Position numbers and translations under genes: made by a program | The notes under the pieces: model-generated | What the model was told of the DNA's origin: nothing | The model's database searches: none | What the model saw: the letters and a program-made list of their open reading frames with translations, nothing else | In this document: positions 1 through 14,182 of the stretch, piece by piece | Layout of the letters: each line of letters begins with the position of its first letter | Position numbering within the stretch: the stretch's first letter is position 1 | NCBI GenBank assembly: GCA_029204225.1 | Contig: CM055096.1 | Coordinates: forward strand, 34,046,571 to 34,110,570 | Origin: Diphasiastrum complanatum | Taxonomy: Eukaryota > Streptophyta > Lycopodiopsida > Lycopodiales > Lycopodiaceae | Direction of reading: 5' to 3' | Length of the DNA stretch: 64,000 nt

Positions 1-6
1 CAAGAT

Positions 7-590
7 TTGATACATTCATACTATCCTCCTCATGAGACCACTCCAATTGATAGAAGTGATCACAATTATTCACAAGAAGCTAACTTCACAACAAAAGAAA
101 ATATTGAATGCATGAGAACCGAAGATGAAACACACATGGGAACTGAAGCTACAACTCTTTTATATGAAGGGGCAAATGTTTATAGACTATTAGCATGCTT
201 GCTCATCCTAAACCTTCAAGTCATGTACAAATGGAGTAATCAAAGTGTTGATGTATTATTTACGTGACATTTCATACAACATTGATGTTTTTTGTTTCAA
301 TTCAACACTAAATAGTTGACAAATTTTGTAACATTATTGGACATTTGTCATAGATTGTTACATCACTATTACCCGAGGGCACTACAATTCCAAATTCAAG
401 GAAAGATGTAAAAAAATATTGACAATACTTCGAATGGACTACACCTGCATTCATGCATGTCCAAATGATTGCATATTATACAGGGGTATACATGAATAAA
501 GAAAGGTCGCTCTAAGTGTGAATCCACATGATAGTGACAAGATGTGCAAGGAACCAAGTTGCATCCAAGTGCCCACACACTTGATTCAAA
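7..590 (+). pseudogene. CACTA (En/Spm) transposase relic, TNP2-type N-terminal region
   Basis: The frame from 7 to 267 encodes a segment ending LLILNLQVMYKWSNQSVDVL. This matches the 'L..LL.LK....WSN.SF..LL' signature near the N terminus of TNP2-like CACTA transposases. A second frame starting at 434 reads MDYTCIHACPNDCILYRG, the 'Y..IHACPNDCILY' signature that follows it in the family. The two are in different frames, separated by about 165 bp of non-coding sequence, and a stop follows at about 487. The catalytic core is not seen, so this is a broken fragment. It may start beyond the left edge of the window. Confidence 0.7.
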
Positions 591-1900
591 AAGGCAATCT
601 GCATCTTCACAATGACATTTTTCTTAGTGATTTGCAACCATCTACAATTCGAGCTAAAGACATATATGTAAGTTTTGTCAGTTGATCCAAGATTAGTACC
701 ATGAGACCAGTGCAACATGCTCCTGTAGTAGCCACCGCAACATCAGTGATCAGAGGCCCACAAAACTCATGCTCAGTGAGCAAAACAAGTGAAAACAAAT
801 TATCTAAAGCTAAGGTTAATGCATAAAAATCATGCATATCAAAAGCATCATTGAGACATTAAGAAAAACTATTTCTATTCATACAAAAAAGTGACAAAAG
901 ACTATATTGGTATGCTTTGCACAACAACTATACACAGGGTATTAAGAGCATTCAAGCGCTTATAGACAATCTAAAAGATAGAGTCCTCAAGTTTCACACC
1001 AATGTGCACAAGAAGCTCACTCAAGACATCATTAGTGATAACACCAACTCCACCAAGAGAAAAACTCCAACATACTTTCAATTACAACATATCTCCAATT
1101 TCTGACCACCACAAAGTCTTGCACTGAAAACTTTATCCTTCCTTATTCTGACAAATATTTGTAATTAGATTAATTTCATTGTAACTAGCCAACAAACGTA
1201 TAGTTTTCTTTCCATATAGCTTATAAAAAATGAAAAAGTGATGCATTACAAATCTACACATTGATTTAAACATAGTAATATATGTGGTGGGTCAATTGGA
1301 GGAATTATAAGTGCTCACACACTATTAAAAAAGGCTTTACTTTTTATGTGAATTTGCATCGTAGTGATATTTTTTGCAATGACTTGCAACCATCTGCAAT
1401 TTGAGCTAAAGACATACTTGTAAGTTTTGCAAGTTGATCCAAGATTAGGACCCTGAGACCAGTGCAGCATGCTCCTATAGTAGCCACTGTAGCATCAATG
1501 ATTAAATACTTGCAAAACTCATGCTCGTTGAGCAAAACAGGTGAAAACAAATTATCCAAAGCTAAGATTAATGCATAAAAGTCATGTATATCGAAAGCAT
1601 CATTGGGATGTTAAGAAAAGAGGTTTCTATTCATACAAAAAAGAAACAAAAGAATATATCGGTATGCTTTGCACAACAACTATATATAGGGTATTAAGAG
1701 CATTCAAGCACTTACAGACAATCTAAAAGACAGAGTTCCTCAAGTTTCACACCAATGTGCACTAGAAGCTCACTCTCCAGACATATCAGTAATACCACCA
1801 ACTCCATCAAGAGAAATTTGTGTCAATTCCAGCATACTTCCAATCACAACATATCTCCAATTTCTGACTACAAGAAAGTCTTGCACTGAAAACTTTCTTT
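541..1900. repeat. Direct duplication of a ~600 bp repeat (offset ~752 bp)
   Basis: Two diverged copies, about 541-1130 and 1290-1900, share long stretches such as TTGCAACCATCT (632 and 1384), a segment reading GGTATGCTTTGCACAACAAC, and AATGTGCACAAGAAGCTCAC-like text. The same sequence occurs in reverse orientation at 25.2-25.95 kb. The short ORFs inside are not convincing genes. Its position next to a CACTA transposase relic suggests it belongs to that transposon, but this is inference. Confidence 0.65.
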
Positions 1901-1989
1901 ATCATATCTGGAACATCTTGCTAAGTCACAACATATCTGTAAGTTTCCACAAAGAACTTCCAAACATTTTGCAAAAACACAGTGATGCC

Positions 1990-2460
1990 TAGCTACATAC
2001 AATTCCAATGTTGCCCCGCAATGTTTAACTAATGTCGCTAAATTGTTGTTGTAGAAAAATCATCCCTCGGAATTTTTTTTTCTACAAAGTTATAACAACT
2101 TTGCCTAATGATGCTTAAAAATTCTAATGTTTAGACATCACCAAAATGTCCCTCAAATAGTTCATCATAACGCAACGTTAAATAAACGTCACCAAAATGT
2201 TGCAATTAAAAAGAATCGTCTCTCAGATTTTATTTTTAATAAATTTACACATCGTTGTGTGGTGACTGTTAAATGTAAACATCGCTAGATGCTAGACAAA
2301 TGTCGCTCAAATAGTTCGTCATGACGTGACGTTAAATAAACATCACAATTGAAAAACTATCCCACGAGTTTTATTTCTGATAAATTTACACAACGTCGTG
2401 CGACGACAATTAAATGTAAATGTTGCTGGATGTCAGACAAATGTCGCTGAAAAACAAGTA
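1990..2460. repeat. Tandem ~154 bp repeats rich in GTCGCT/GCGACG motifs (CACTA subterminal type)
   Basis: Two copies of a unit containing CTCAAATAGTTC (2152 and 2306) carry many copies of GTCGCT and its complement in both orientations, including CGTCGTGCGACGAC. Short motifs repeated in both orientations are typical of the subterminal regions of plant CACTA transposons, and a CACTA transposase relic lies 1.4 kb upstream. No clear CACTA terminal inverted repeat was found. Confidence 0.45.
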
Positions 2461-2965
2461 TTTATCTAAATTTGATCGTTCGATTTGATCCTTCTAATAA
2501 TTCATTTTTTTTCTTTGTTTGGTGAGAATTCTTACAATGTCATCCGACAAGGTGTCAAGTTTAATTATCTAAGCACTCAACATAAAGTTTATTCACTTGC
2601 ATAGAATGTGATTCAACAACAAGAATTATTGCATCACGTCGCCATTCAAAAAGAAAAGTAGGAGAGTTTGAAAATGCAAAAGTAGAAATCTTTGAATGGC
2701 ATTATTTGTGTGAGAATACAAAGGAGTTGTACAACATATAGTTGAGGCAATCATAGTGAAGTGTCATATCTTAAGTTGAGGCATCCCCATTTACATATGT
2801 TTTCAATCTATTGCCTTGAGTTGGACTTATATGCCAAAAATGCCACACTCAAGCATGCTAAATCTTAAAAATTTGTCCACTTTAGCATCCCATAGCTAAA
2901 AAAACTAAGATCTTCGCAATTCTTTATTACCTTTCAAGGTCTAGTCAATTCTTGTACTTCGTATG
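2461..2965. other. Non-coding, nothing recognised
   Basis: AT-rich sequence without a credible ORF, RNA gene or repeat structure by eye. Confidence 0.5.
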
Positions 2966-3336
2966 CATTAGGGGAGTTTTGAGTCCAAAAAGACCCTTTA
3001 AGAATTCATGCAAAATGTAGTTTATATTATTAAAATATTATAACACTAATACTTTTGACTTGCCATAACTTTTTAATCGTAGCTCAAAATTAGGTCATCT
3101 AACATATCATTGGAAAGTCCTTGTTGAGTACTTTCCAATGCACCAAATTTCGCTGAATTCGGATTTACCTCTAAAAAGTTATGCCATTTTTAGTGTGGAA
3201 TCAAAATGTGGACTCAAAAAGTTATGTTACGTAGATTTCAAATTTGAGTGTTTTGATTGGTTGATGTGTAAGAAAAAATTGAGAAAAAAATATAAAAAGA
3301 ATCTTTACAAAGGGTCTTTTTAGAACTCCTCTAATG
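2966..3336. mobile_element. MITE-like element with ~28 bp terminal inverted repeats
   Basis: The left end reads CATTAGGGGAGTTTTGAGTC and continues to AAAAAGACCCTTT. The right end, reverse complemented, reads CATTAGAGGAGTTCT and continues to AAAAAGACCCTTTGT. The element is about 371 bp, AT-rich, with no coding capacity (the short ORF inside is incidental). A TA target duplication is possible if the true ends are GGGGAG/CTCCTC. The superfamily is not assigned. Confidence 0.55.
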
Positions 3337-5736
<2,400 letters not shown>

Positions 5737-6899
5737 ATGGATTTATCTGCAGACTTGGAGCCTATAGCAATTGGGTTGGAGACTCTCACAATTGGCAGTA
5801 AGCTGGCAACATCGAAAATTTGTACCTTTGATCTCAGAGAATTCGTGAACGCCGAGGTACACTCTTTAAAGTTCAAACTTTGTATACAAATATCCTTAAT
5901 TATGAATTGTCTTTCGATAACAATGAGTTCTCATTTTACCTTCATGAGAGGCTGTAATTTGTAATCAGTGGGCTTCTTTGTTGAGGGAGTGAACGTATCG
6001 GTGTAGAGGTCGATTGATCTTCGCTTTTGCAAAAAAGATGGGTTCTGAATTACTACCTCTTGACATGTCGACAATGTCATTTCTCAAATTTCACGCTACA
6101 GGTTTGGAGATCTGCGATTGTGGAGTTTCTGGCCACGGGAATGTTGGTATTTTTAAGCATTTCAGCTGTTTTAACTTGCTTGCAAGGAGGCGAGGCATCT
6201 CCAACGTTTCTAATAGCATTCATACATATTACAATTGTCTCCTCGTGCATCATGGCAGCCGGACCAGCTTCAGGTGGCCACATCAATCCATGCATTACTC
6301 TCACATGTATGATTACCGGGTTTACCTCACCAGTACGTGGTTTTATATATATGTTGGCTCAAACCGCAGGCGCCTGCATTGGTTCTGCCTTTGTTGATGG
6401 AATAGTTTCTTCTTCCATCGCTACCAGGTTTTCCTTGGGCGGTTGCCTGCTGAGAGCAAGTGATTCTGATACGCAATCTGCCATGGATGTACTTCCAGGA
6501 CTATTATCAGAGTTTTGCTTCACGTTTGTATTGCTTTTCGTAGCTTTTATGATTGTGCTGGATCCCAAAAGGTTCAAAGAAGCAGGCCCGATCCTCTCTC
6601 CAGTCCTTGTTGGAATTACTGTAGGAATGTTGCTTTTCATATCGTCAGGTTTTTCAGGATTGAGGGGTTATACTGGTGCAGGGATGAATCCTGCCAGGTG
6701 CTTTGGTCCTGCTGTGGTGGTAGGAAGAGATTTGTGGCATGGGCACTGGATATTCTGGGTAGGTCCTTTCTCAGCTAGTCTTCTCGTTGGGACCATCTAT
6801 TGCATCATCCCCCCAAATCATGCGGAGATTTATGGTATGAACTTAGACATGATCACACAATTGAAACAACACGCTATATCAAAAGTTTCAAAAAAGTAG
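5737..6899 (+). CDS. XIP-subfamily aquaporin (X intrinsic protein), two exons
   Basis: A membrane channel of the MIP family for water or small uncharged solutes. Exon 1 is 5737-5856 and exon 2 is 6102-6899. The 245 bp intron has a GT donor at 5857 and an AG acceptor ending at 6101, and joins in phase 0 across REFVNAE/VWRSAIVEF. The spliced product is 305 residues, a usual MIP length. The first half-helix loop has NPC (residues 102-104) instead of NPA. The second has GMNPARC (residues 234-240); the cysteine after NPAR is the XIP hallmark, and the following LWHGHWIFWVGP is also XIP-like. R239 corresponds to the selectivity-filter arginine. Six hydrophobic segments are present. A polyadenylation-like AATAAA lies at 7108. 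No neighbouring gene appears related. The subfamily call rests on motif recall, the exon structure on splice sites and frame. Transported substrate is unknown; XIPs are reported to pass uncharged solutes beyond water. Confidence 0.88.
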
Positions 6900-7054
6900 A
6901 AGCCATACACTTTGTGCGTGTGCGAGAGAGTGAGAGGTTGCCATCTTATTTATTCACCTTGAGGTTGGAGTTCCAATGTTGCACTTGTAGAAGGCCATTC
7001 AAGAAAACAAATTCTTTGATGTTGTTGGTTGAGCATGGTGATTTCAAGCCTTCC

Positions 7055-7380
7055 ACTTTTTACAATGTTTTAGAGTGATGTATCAAGATACATTACTTTA
7101 ACATTTCAATAAAAATAATGACAAATCTTGCATGTATAAATGGATGCTATTCTCCCTTGGGTAAGGCCCTCAAGAGGAAGGGTGTGAGCTCACCATAGGC
7201 CTCCCTCTCTTTTACAATGTTTTAGAATGATTTATCAAGATACAAAATGAGAGAGTTTTGCATGTATCAATGAATGCCATTAAGAGACCCTCTAGAGGGA
7301 GGTTGTGGGCTGGCCACTAGCCTCTCTCTATGGGCCAAGGCCAACAAGCCAAGGCTGGCTCATTCCATATCATTAATGGC
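7055..7380. repeat. Imperfect direct duplication (~154 bp offset) behind the aquaporin gene
   Basis: TTTTACAATGTTTTAG occurs at 7057 and 7211, each followed by a similar ATTTATCAAGATACA-like segment and GCATGTATMAATG. The first copy overlaps the presumed 3' untranslated region of the aquaporin gene. Confidence 0.55.
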
Positions 7381-9132
7381 CAGCTATTTACTATAACTAG
7401 AATATCTGTGAATAGATGACCCATTTTGCATGTATAAATGGATTGGCCAAATAAGGTTACATTTATGGCATAATGAACCACAACTATCATCGGCGTGAGA
7501 AGGGTTATCCTTTGCTTTCGTTGAAATTAAGAGCTAGACCAAAATGAAGATGCATAAAAGAACATCCAAGAGAAAAAGGTGGCGTCCTTATTTTTTCTAT
7601 TGAAAGAGTTGACTATTCTTTCTCATAAAGCTTCAATGGAAGAGTTGTGATACTACTAGGCTCTAGCATTTGCTTGGTACAATGATACATTCTACATCAA
7701 GTGATAGCCAAGCCTAAACACTATGCATAAAGCTCCAAGATGTGACCAACACATTAGTTGGGGTTTGAGCTCATTGAGTCTACCGATTGTGAGTGGCATC
7801 ATTGTGAATAATATTTACACTTTGTGACGCTAGTCTATCTATATTCTATGTAAAATAGGGGGCTTGATTCTCCCCACTAGATGACAAACATGTATTGACC
7901 TTCCAAATATGAGACATGTGCTAAGAGACCTTAATTAACATAAAATATACATTTTACGTGGAGGTCAAGGTCCACTAGCCATGGCTGAAATTTTACAAGT
8001 TAGTGAAACTCATGTAATGTGTTCTTGTCTACTAAATTCTTGATTTCAAGATTTGATTAAGATTGTGATGTTTAAACAATCATTGTTCAGATTGATTATC
8101 TTTCCATAGGGGATCAAGCTACTCTTAATTTGAAGTTTAATTCTATACATAAATATATATCAGAAGAAGAAAAAAATAACATGATAGAAATTGTACTCTC
8201 TTATTGTTTTAGAATGAGCGTTGTGATAGTCTCCTAACACCTATTTGAAAAGCCATTATTGAGAAGAGGATATCACATTTCCTAATATGCTTCTCTCATC
8301 TTCTATACATTCTCATGAAGCATTTATGGCCAAAGAACAAGTGGACGACCAAAGATGCTAATTGGACTAAAGTGCCACCCATCATATGAGTAGCCACAAA
8401 GATTGGGTCAACAATCACAACGAGTTGAGCATAACTTGGAGATAATAATAGTGCTCACTATTATAATGGTGAAAGAACTATCAATTTGAATTCTAACAAT
8501 GATGTCAAGATGTCTTGCATGTTCCTAATCTTACTAAGATTTTGCTATCACGTAGTAGAATTGCAAGCCTAAGTCATAAGAGAGTTTGTTTATGACAAAA
8601 ACAACAATTCCCTTGCCTTGGTAGAGACAAGATTTTTCTTATGAACGGAGTCATTGTTATTCAACATAATCTTAGGCTTTACATACTATGAAGTGATTGA
8701 TTCATTTTTTATTATGGAAATCAAGGCTTGGCCATCCAACTTACAAAGTACTATGCACATGTTGAGGCAACATTGGGTCAAGATCTTAATTTTATTTCTA
8801 GTTCTAATCTATCAACTTGTTAAAATTATTTTCTATGCAAGCCACTAGAATACCATTTTGACCTGATTAGGTTCACAATTATGTAGCCCAATGAAAACTC
8901 TTTTTTAATTTTATTTTTTTCAAGTGACTACTGTATAATCTATGAAGCAAAAAAAAAAAAACGAAACCTTTCGAAACGAGAAGTTTCGAAGGACCCTCTC
9001 TTTTTTTAAGCCCTTAAGATTTTTTAAAGTTCACGTAGATTTTGAACCTTCAAATTAATATAAAAAAAATTGTAAGATGCTACATTTTGCAAATATTTAA
9101 AATTAGACCAAGTGATGCAAGATATCAAACTT
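7381..9132. other. Non-coding, nothing recognised
   Basis: AT-rich; no credible ORF. A hairpin built from TTTCGAAAC/GTTTCGAA with a 5-base loop lies near 8970-8992. Confidence 0.45.
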
Positions 9133-9469
9133 CGCTTTCCTAACCTCTTTTGATGAACCTACATGTGTAGATGTAGCAAGGAACAAAGAGGAGTGGATCC
9201 AAGCAATGGATCTTGAGTATCAAGCTCTTATGAAGAATGAAACAAGGAGATTGGTGGAGTTATCTAAGGACAAGAAAGCTATTGGATGCAAATGGATCTT
9301 CAAAGTGAAGACTAACCAAGATGGATCTATCAATAAGCATAAGGCAAGGTTGGTGGCTAAGGGATGCACAAGAACAAGGTATTGACTATGATGAGACCTT
9401 TGCACCCGTGGCAAAGATGGTTAGCATTCGAGTCATCATATCTCTTGCTACTCTTTATGGATGAGATCT
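9133..9469 (+). pseudogene. Copia pol relic A, reverse transcriptase N-terminal part, split by an insertion
   Basis: Translation gives EEWIQAMDLEYQAL, then KAIGCKWIFKVK, ARLVAKG and DETFAPVAKM: the start of the Ty1/Copia reverse transcriptase domain. A frameshift lies in the KG/RTRY region and a stop replaces the expected Trp near 9460. The frame is cut at 9469 by the element at 9470-14177 and resumes at 14183 with RQLDIT. It is closely similar to the relic at 23640-23795, so both belong to one Copia family. The 5' part of this copy (gag to integrase) is missing. Confidence 0.8.
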
Positions 9470-9989
9470 ATAAGGGAAGCTCCCTAAGATCCTGCTTACA
9501 AGATAAAACACAATGGAAAACACACGATGGAGCAACCACCCAACCAAGTTGAAGCAACCAATCAACTCTAGAAGCTTCACCCCCAAGCCAAGGAATAAGA
9601 AGCATGAAGGTAGAGTGAAACCCTAACAATGAATCAATGATCACAATAAGGAGTAGGGCGAGTTTGGCCTCAATATACAAAGCCAAAAGCAACATGGGCA
9701 CATAGCCATGCATAGCCCTAAGTTCCCTATACATAGATTCACCTAGAATAAAGTCCTAAACATGGACCACCTATTCATAGAATTGCTATTGATAACTCTA
9801 CACATGCATACACTGTCTCATACCTTGTCTAAACTCCATTTAGTGTGTTTTGGGCCTCACAAGTACATTAGTTACTTTCGGGTCACGTCCAATATGACGT
9901 GGCATAACTAACAACTTGATTTACTGGAGTACCGTGTATCCAAGACTAGGAGTATACTGAATCCTACTTACTGGCCATGGACATAACAT
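9470..9989 (-). repeat. LTR (3' LTR) of the nested Gypsy-derived element
   Basis: A 520 bp repeat. Read on the minus strand it begins ATGTTATGTCC and ends CCCTTAT. It is about 95% identical to 13656-14177. Confidence 0.88.
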
Positions 9990-10001
9990 TCTTCCCTCCT
10001 T
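9990..10001 (-). other. Polypurine tract of the nested element
   Basis: On the minus strand AAGGAGGGAAGA lies directly before the 3' LTR, the position where plus-strand synthesis is primed. The same tract precedes the chromovirus LTR at 34077-34088. Confidence 0.7.
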
Positions 10002-13000
10002 AAACTGCTTCTATCCTTAGAAGCTCTCTTAAACAGGAAAGAATTATGAGAACAGTTCCTTTAACTATCAATATCAACCTAGAAAATCATTATCCTTAGT
10101 CAAACTTTCAGATCAAACAAGTACTCAAAGATAATCCTATTTTCCAAGTGATAATCTCTACACTAGAGTACAACTCAGGTTTCAAAAAGTACACTAAGCG
10201 ATAAATTTTCCATTTGGGTTACATTCATCATAAGTTAGTAATATCACCTTCATGTAACATGAAACACTGTGTGAAATAACCTAACTTAGGAGACTAAAGT
10301 TAAAGAAATATTAAAATAATTATAATTATAGTCTAAAATTATCCACAACTCTGACAGATAATTCATAAGCTTTCAAGTACAAATACCCTTAGAATCCAAA
10401 TTCTAAGATATGAAAATTCATTCAATTAGAATCTCTAGGAGAATCATTAAGATATAGAATGATTAAAACTCAACTTTGAGTATCCCAGATACTCTTTTGA
10501 GTTAAATGCTCTTGTTTTTAGCACCAAATGCAAGAAAATAACATTCATTCATCTTAATAGACTTTGTATGTCTCCTATGATAACTGGAGATCCAATCAAT
10601 GAAAAACTGTACTCAAGCATCCGTAGATCATAAACTGTAGCAGAATAACATCCACTAGATAGATTAGATTCTCCACAAATAAAATACTTATCTTGTGAGA
10701 ATGTTTGTGAGATCCATAGGTTCTCAAATAAAATAATGGAGTAGAGAGATTCAAAACACTGATCTGAATTCCAACTCAAATAATAGATCAAGAATTAATC
10801 ATCACACTTAAGAATCATCACCATTTCTTATAATCCTCTGACAATAATTAAGTGGCTATTTATGATTCGTCAACCATAAATATTTAGATTCATATGATTC
10901 ATCAATCATAATTTCCTAGAATCCAAAATCATACTTAATCATTTACAGAATACTGGAGTATATGTCCAACATAACTCAGGAAAAGTAAGAGTCATTCCAA
11001 AATCTTTTCATTAAGAAAATACTGGATTTAGGAATACTTTCAAAACATGATTCTTTAACTGAAGTGCAAGATTCAAGTTCTATAAACAACTAGTAATTAA
11101 AGATTGAATGCATACCAAAATGACAATCATCTTCAACTACAAAAACTTTAGATTACAATCCAGAATCACATCTAAATACCCAAAATCCTGTTGAAAATCA
11201 ATTCAGTTATTATTCTTGGATTCATTATGATTCGTTATCCAATTGAGCGCTTTGTGCAATCACTAATGAGCTAAGTCTATTCCTTAACTAAGGAATACTC
11301 TATCCCAAGAATATTGTATATCCAATGCACATATTTTTAACTGATATACCCAAATGATTCACTAATCATGCGTCTTACAAGCAATATAAAACAAAACTAT
11401 CAGTTTCTGGTGAATCCTCTTCACACTGATCGTTTTACCAATTAACTATCCTAGAGTAATCAACTACTCAAGTTAATTGCCAATGATTTAGAGATCTCAA
11501 ATGTCTAGGTAAAAAATTCAATTATACTAACACCACATTTAGATCCTTACCCAAATCATTTATAAGTTAATCCATAAATCTTCCTTACAAAGATTTCTTA
11601 ATTCTGCAAGTATCTGTCAGAACAATACTTGATCATATGCTTATGTTCGCCTACTAGGTTAAGTGCACCAGATAACCTTAGTAACTAGGATTACACAGTA
11701 GATTCATACAAGATTAATCATGCACATATGAGAATAATCTCACTATGACCCAGTACATAACCACATTCTTATCTGGAAAAAAGAAAAAACTTCAAATTTT
11801 AACTTTCAATTTGGGAGTTCCCAACTCCAAAAATTAAAAAAACACAGTAAAAACTGTCGGCAATTCATTGTGGTTCCTTCTGTCAATTTTAACTTATCTA
11901 TCACTGGGAAATAATTTAGACTTAGTGAAAACACTATGCTCAATTCTAACTGATAAACTCAGTTCAATTCACTAATCTAAACTGATTCCATAGATAATGA
12001 AAAAAATGACCGAAATTTTGATTTTTTCGAAAAACTCAAATTTTGTTTTTTTTTTACGTAATTCAAAAATTCTGCCGAAAATACTATTAGTATAAAAGGC
12101 AATCGGAATCGAAAAAATCGAAACACTGTCCAGTTCCTAATGTTACTAACCCAATGTCAAATTGGCATGCAAAGCACACTACATCAGTCACAAACGTCAT
12201 TACGGAATTTTTTACGTAAACTTTAGTTTTACGGAATTTGTCAGCCATTAACACTGATTTGTGACCCAACTGTCAGAGCACATGCGTATGACCACTCAAA
12301 TCAACTAAAAAATGCCTTATGCATATCAGAATCACTCTGAGAATCGGCATGCAACTTATCCATGCAAGCAAAGTACTACAAATTAGGAAAATGACTAGCA
12401 TGTAATCAGAACAATTTCAAATTTTGCCAATTTTACTCACAAAACTGCAAAACTTTAGATGATCATAACTTTGGCTACATGACACCAAATTGGGTGATGT
12501 AAAGCTCAATACAGAGGGAGACCAAGTGAACAAGATGCTTGCCACATCAGCCTGCCACCTAGGCTTCACACGTGCGAGATCAAAGTGTCAAAAAATTTGT
12601 AGTAGGGCACTTCCACAAGAAAAAATCATTCAAACACCCATTTTACCCCAAAATTGATGCTACCAATAGTCTTAGACGATCAATTAGACTTCCATGAAGC
12701 ATTCATACTAATCCTAAGATGCAGTATAGGCTGAGAACGAAGATTTCTTGATTTGTAGAAGTCAAAATAGCTTCAAACTTGATGGAGATGGTGCATAAGC
12801 CATCGGCCATCATTTTACAGGTCTGATAGCTTGCTGGGAAGGTAAAAAGGAATGCTAATCATGCTGTAATTAAATCCAAAATGATATCCTTATGGATTTG
12901 GCGAGATCCATCCCCCAAAAATCACCAAAAATGGTTATTTTTTGAATTTTTTTTACTTCCTACAAGTCCAATTGCTGGAATTCCTGGTTCTAGCTTCAGG

Positions 13001-13640
13001 GAAAGCTTCAAAAGACTTTGGTTCACCTACTTACAAGATCTACATGGTGTTTTACAACCACCTACTATCTAACTTTATGAAAAAACAAGCAGAAAATATG
13101 TTTTTTGGGTATTTTTCGGTTTTTTCATCACAATAAAGTGGAACTTCATGACATACAACTCTTTTTCTAACACATCCAAACCAATTTACAGAATTACAAC
13201 CATCTAATTGATCTGAATTTTCTGAATTTTGGTTCTTACTATCTATGTTGTGCCAAAAAGCATGAAAAACCAAGAAATTTTGACCAAAACATAGTCTAGA
13301 ATCATAAATCATTGGAGAGAACTGGCATGCATCATTAATTTCATCATTAATGAACCCTAAAACAAAAGTACACTTGCTGAAAAATTCAGATCTACCAAAT
13401 ATTTGATCTACACAAGAAAAAGCTCCAAAAAAGCATCACAAATTGGCCTTCAAGGACAATTCTCCATAAAACCACAAAGAATCCCAAGAGTAATGGATCT
13501 TAGCAACATGCAAATTGAAACTGGGATAGTACATCCACTTGCAACCTTGCTATCCACCTTGGAAGAGAATTCTCAGGGATCCAATCCAAAATTTCGACGA
13601 AAGGTAGCCCTTCTCCATATTCTCCAATCTTCATAAGCCT
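9990..13640 (-). other. Interior of the nested element, no intact coding region
   Basis: AT-rich; the longest minus-strand ORFs are 60-107 codons. The ORF at 10549-10791 retains a faint trace (NLSSGCYSATVYD...SPVI) of the chromovirus integrase segment, which reads NSRKHSATDYSPF...SPVI. Nothing else is recognisable. Confidence 0.6.
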
Positions 13641-13653
13641 TGCTCTGATACCA
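13641..13653 (-). other. Primer-binding site of the nested element
   Basis: On the minus strand TGGTATCAGAGCA, complementary to the 3' end of initiator tRNA-Met, lies 2 bp after the 5' LTR. It fixes the orientation of the element. Confidence 0.85.
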
Positions 13654-13655
13654 CT

Positions 13656-14177
13656 ATAAGGGAAGCTCCCTAAGATCCTGCTTACAAGATAAAACACAAT
13701 GGAAAACACACTATGGAGCAACCACTCAACCAAGTAGAAGCAACCAATCAACTCTAGAAGCTTCACTCCCAAGCCAAGGAATAAGAAGCATGAAGGTAGA
13801 GTGAAACCCTGACAATGAATCAATGATCACAATAAGGAGTAGGGCGAGTTTGGCCTCAATATATAGAGCCAAAAGCAACCTGGGCACATAGTCATGCATA
13901 GCCCTAAGCTTCCTATACATAGATTCACCTAGAATAGAGTCCTAAAGTTGGACCACCTATTCATAGAATTGCCATTGATAACACTCTACACATGCATACA
14001 CTGTCTCATACCTTGTCTAAACTCCATTTAGTGTGTTCTGGGCCTCACAAGGATATTAGTTACTTTTGGGTCACGTCCAGTATGATGTGGCATAACTAAC
14101 AGCTTGATTTACTGGAGCACCGTGTATCCAAGACTAGGAGTATACTGAATCCTACTTACTGGGCATGGACATAACAT
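13656..14177 (-). repeat. LTR (5' LTR) of the nested Gypsy-derived element
   Basis: A 522 bp repeat matching 9470-9989. It is followed on the minus strand by the primer-binding site. A 2 bp indel near 13983 and about 24 substitutions separate the two LTRs. Confidence 0.88.
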
Positions 14178-14182
14178 GATCT

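Larger units (their letters stand above)
9470..14177 (-). mobile_element. Non-autonomous LTR element derived from a Ty3/Gypsy chromovirus, nested in Copia relic A
   Basis: The element is 4,708 bp, flanked by a perfect 5 bp duplication GATCT (9465-9469 and 14178-14182). Its LTRs (9470-9989 and 13656-14177) differ at roughly 24 of 520 positions by eye. A tRNA-Met-type primer-binding site (13653-13641, minus) and a purine tract (beside 9989) show minus-strand orientation. The LTR is the same family as that of the chromovirus at 33.6-36.5 kb. The 3.65 kb interior has no intact gag or pol. Near 9990-10700 it keeps weak nucleotide similarity to the chromovirus 3' pol region (for example a GGAGATC...CTGTAGCAGAAT segment). 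It must have been mobilised by another element's proteins. Confidence 0.85.

Noticed and set aside
6077-6778. Several ORFs on both strands over the aquaporin gene
   Set aside because: Shadows of exon 2 of the XIP gene.
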